Shown piece after piece: positions 6,785 through 8,882 of a stretch of DNA of 8,882 bases. Below the pieces are notes generated by a model that did not search any database, was not told the DNA's origin, and saw only the letters and a list, made by a program, of their open reading frames with translations. Numbering within the stretch: position 1 is the stretch's first letter; every line of letters begins with the position of its first letter. The position numbers and the translations under genes are program-made. Source of the DNA: Alkalimonas sp. (GTDB taxonomy: Bacteria; Pseudomonadota; Gammaproteobacteria; Enterobacterales; Alteromonadaceae); the NCBI GenBank assembly GCA_007117525.1, contig SKGJ01000279.1, forward strand, positions 1 to 8,882, in the 5' to 3' direction.

Positions 6785-8882
6785 TTAATTGCCGTACTTA
6801 TCGGCCAGATAAAGCCAGGTTTCCACCACGGTATCCGGATTCAAGGACACACTGTCGATGCCCTCCTCCATCAACCAGGCAGCAAAATCATCGTGATCGG
6901 ATGGCCCCTGACCGCAAATGCCAACGTACTTGCCCTCGGCTTTACAGGCGCGGATCGCCATCGACAACAGCTGCTTAATAGCAGGGTTGCGCTCATCAAA
7001 CAGATGGGCAATCAAGCCGCTGTCTCTGTCCAGCCCCAAGGTCAACTGAGTTAAATCGTTCGAGCCAATGGAAAAACCATCAAAGTACTGCAAAAACTCT
7101 TTCGCCAGCAACGCATTGGAAGGCAATTCACACATCATGATCAAGCGCAGACCATTGTCGCCCCGTTTCAGGCCGTGTGCGGCTAACAGCTCTGTCACTG
7201 CCTTGGCTTCTTCTAAGGTGCGAACAAAAGGAATCATCACCTCAATGTTGGTAAAGCCCATGCTGTTGCGAACCCGCTTCAGGGCTTCGACTTCCAGTGC
7301 AAAGCAATCGCGGAAATCCTCGGAAATGTAGCGCGACGCTCCACGGAAACCAATCATCGGGTTTTCTTCGTGCGGTTCGTAGCGGCGTCCGCCAATTAAG
7401 TTGGCGTACTCATTGGATTTAAAGTCGGACATCCGCACAATGACCTTTTCCGGCGCAAAGGCACAGGCCAAGGTCGCAATGCCTTCGGTCAGCTTGGCAA
7501 TGTAGAACTCGGTCGGGCTGCTGTAGCCGGCGATCACCTGATCGATACTGGCTTTGATGTCGGCATCTTGTTGCTGGTAGTTGATCAGGGCCTTGGGGTG
7601 GACCCCTATCATCCGGTTGATAATAAACTCCAACCGGGCCAGGCCGACACCGGCATTGGGCAGCCTGGAAAAGGCAAAGGCCCGCTCCGGGTTGCCAACA
7701 TTCATCATCACCTTCATCGCCAAATCCGGCATGCTGTCGACGCTGGTTTGCACCCGTTTAAAATCCAGCAAGCCCTGATACACAAAGCCGGTGTCGCCCT
7801 CGGCACAGGAGACGGTCACTTCGGCGCCATCGGCAATTTTATCGGTGGCATCGCCGCAACCGACCACAGCCGGAATGCCCAGCTCACGGGCAATGATGGC
7901 GGCATGGCAGGTGCGACCACCGCGGTTGGTGACAATGGCTGAGGCCCGTTTCATAATCGGCTCCCAATCCGGATCCGTCATGTCGGTCACCAGCACATCG
8001 CCCGGCTGAATCTGATCCATCTGCTCGATGCCCGCCAGCACCCGGGCAACGCCCGAGCCAATGCGCTGACCAATAGCCCGACCTTCCACCAACAAGGGGC
8101 CGCTTTCATTCAACTGAAAACGCTCCAGCCGGGTTTGGTCTTCGCGACTGCGCACGGTTTCCGGACGCGCTTGCACAATGTACAGCTGACCATCGACACC
8201 ATCTTTGGCCCATTCGATGTCCATCGGCCGTTGGTAATGCTGCTCAATGATGATGGCCTGATGAGCCAGTTGCTCGATTTCGGCATCGGTCAACGAAAAG
8301 TGCCGGCGCTGCTCGGCCGGTACATCTTCAACCAGTACCTGCTTGCCATGGCCTTGCTCGCTCGAGTACACCATCTGCACCAGTTTGCTGCCGAGGTTGC
8401 GCTTGACCACCGCTGGACGGCCCGCCAACAGCGTTGGCTTGTGCACATAGAACTCATCGGGGTTGACCGCGCCCTGCACCACCATCTCCCCCAGACCGAA
8501 GGACGAGGTAATGAAGACCACATCGTCAAAGCCAGACTCGGTATCCAGCGTAAACATAACGCCAGAGGATGCACAATCGGAGCGCACCATCCGCTGCACG
8601 CCAGCCGATAAGGCAACGCCGCGGTGATCGTAGCCCTGATGCACCCGATACGAAATGGCTCTGTCATTAAACAAAGAAGCAAAGACATGCTTAATGGCAA
8701 CAATGACAGCATCGTAGCCACGGACATTCAAAAAGGTTTCTTGCTGACCGGCAAAGGATGCGTCCGGCATGTCTTCGGCGGTGGCAGAGGAGCGCACGGC
8801 AAAAGAGATGTCTTGCTGCTCATCGGGATGCAGTTGCAGATAAGCCGCGCGAATGGCTTGCTCAAAGGCGGCATGAAAAGGG
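6785..8882 (-). CDS. ppsA: Phosphoenolpyruvate synthase (pyruvate, water dikinase), 5' end cut by window edge
   Basis: The window encodes the last 698 residues and stop codon; by alignment to E. coli PpsA (792 residues) about 95 N-terminal residues and the promoter are off the right edge. The cytoplasmic enzyme converts pyruvate, ATP and water to PEP, AMP and phosphate, the entry to gluconeogenesis from pyruvate, lactate or alanine. Numbered from the first full codon in the window, the ATP-grasp domain shows [20 protein letters not shown] (about 29-48) and later MDIEWAKDG and [12 protein letters not shown]. The swivelling phosphohistidine domain has [15 protein letters not shown] with catalytic His326 (E. 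coli His421). The PEP/pyruvate-binding barrel has [28 protein letters not shown] and the terminal [20 protein letters not shown] with catalytic Cys656 (E. coli Cys751). The frame is intact with no missing key residue. The open frame continues to the window end; the internal Met at 8752 and Val at 8797 are not starts. Confidence 0.98.
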   Translation of the reverse strand, partial: PFHAAFEQAIRAAYLQLHPDEQQDISFAVRSSATAEDMPDASFAGQQETFLNVRGYDAVIVAIKHVFASLFNDRAISYRVHQGYDHRGVALSAGVQRMVRSDCASSGVMFTLDTESGFDDVVFITSSFGLGEMVVQGAVNPDEFYVHKPTLLAGRPAVVKRNLGSKLVQMVYSSEQGHGKQVLVEDVPAEQRRHFSLTDAEIEQLAHQAIIIEQHYQRPMDIEWAKDGVDGQLYIVQARPETVRSREDQTRLERFQLNESGPLLVEGRAIGQRIGSGVARVLAGIEQMDQIQPGDVLVTDMTDPDWEPIMKRASAIVTNRGGRTCHAAIIARELGIPAVVGCGDATDKIADGAEVTVSCAEGDTGFVYQGLLDFKRVQTSVDSMPDLAMKVMMNVGNPERAFAFSRLPNAGVGLARLEFIINRMIGVHPKALINYQQQDADIKASIDQVIAGYSSPTEFYIAKLTEGIATLACAFAPEKVIVRMSDFKSNEYANLIGGRRYEPHEENPMIGFRGASRYISEDFRDCFALEVEALKRVRNSMGFTNIEVMIPFVRTLEEAKAVTELLAAHGLKRGDNGLRLIMMCELPSNALLAKEFLQYFDGFSIGSNDLTQLTLGLDRDSGLIAHLFDERNPAIKQLLSMAIRACKAEGKYVGICGQGPSDHDDFAAWLMEEGIDSVSLNPDTVVETWLYLADKYGN

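Noticed and set aside
6641..7054. Plus-strand open frame of 137 codons across the ppsA-symporter gap
   Set aside because: Most of it is antisense to the conserved C-terminus of ppsA, and it has no recognisable motif.
1..8882. Defence system, prophage, transposon, CRISPR or other new accessory system
   Set aside because: All five genes belong to well-known housekeeping or transport families, gaps are short, and I see no direct-repeat arrays, transposase remnants, integrase or abrupt change in composition.

Overview
This window looks like an ordinary stretch of core chromosome from a gammaproteobacterium of moderate GC content. Three of the five genes (ydiJ-type, ribA and ppsA) match, from memory, their Escherichia coli counterparts closely along their whole visible length, including catalytic and metal-binding residues. 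I cannot name a genus. I see no mobile element, CRISPR array, tRNA, rRNA or phage gene, and coding density is high with short gaps.

Layout, left to right. Bases 1-2378 (minus) hold the first 792 codons of a YdiJ-family FAD/Fe-S D-2-hydroxyglutarate dehydrogenase; its C-terminus lies off the left edge. A gap of 88 bases with two perfect inverted repeats separates it from ribA (2467-3048, minus), GTP cyclohydrolase II of riboflavin synthesis. A divergent gap of 106 bases, with overlapping -10-like elements on the two strands, leads to a 615-residue ABC half-exporter (3155-5002, plus). A strong bidirectional terminator (5032-5062) separates this from a convergent sodium:alanine/glycine symporter of the AGCS family (5081-6622, minus). 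A gap of 162 bases with two inverted repeats separates that from ppsA (6785-8882, minus), phosphoenolpyruvate synthase, whose first roughly 95 codons lie off the right edge.

How the genes may fit together: RibA feeds FMN/FAD synthesis and YdiJ is an FAD enzyme encoded just downstream on the same strand, but the hairpins and a separate promoter-like sequence suggest separate transcription. The symporter imports alanine or glycine with sodium. Alanine becomes pyruvate, which PpsA converts to PEP for gluconeogenesis, so the ppsA-symporter neighbourhood makes metabolic sense, though co-regulation is inference. The ABC exporter is unrelated to its neighbours and its substrate is unknown.

I looked for a new biological system and did not find one. 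The points worth a second look are small regulatory ones: a possible bidirectional promoter, a plus-strand-facing terminator-like hairpin overlapping the ydiJ promoter region, and a structured ppsA-symporter gap.
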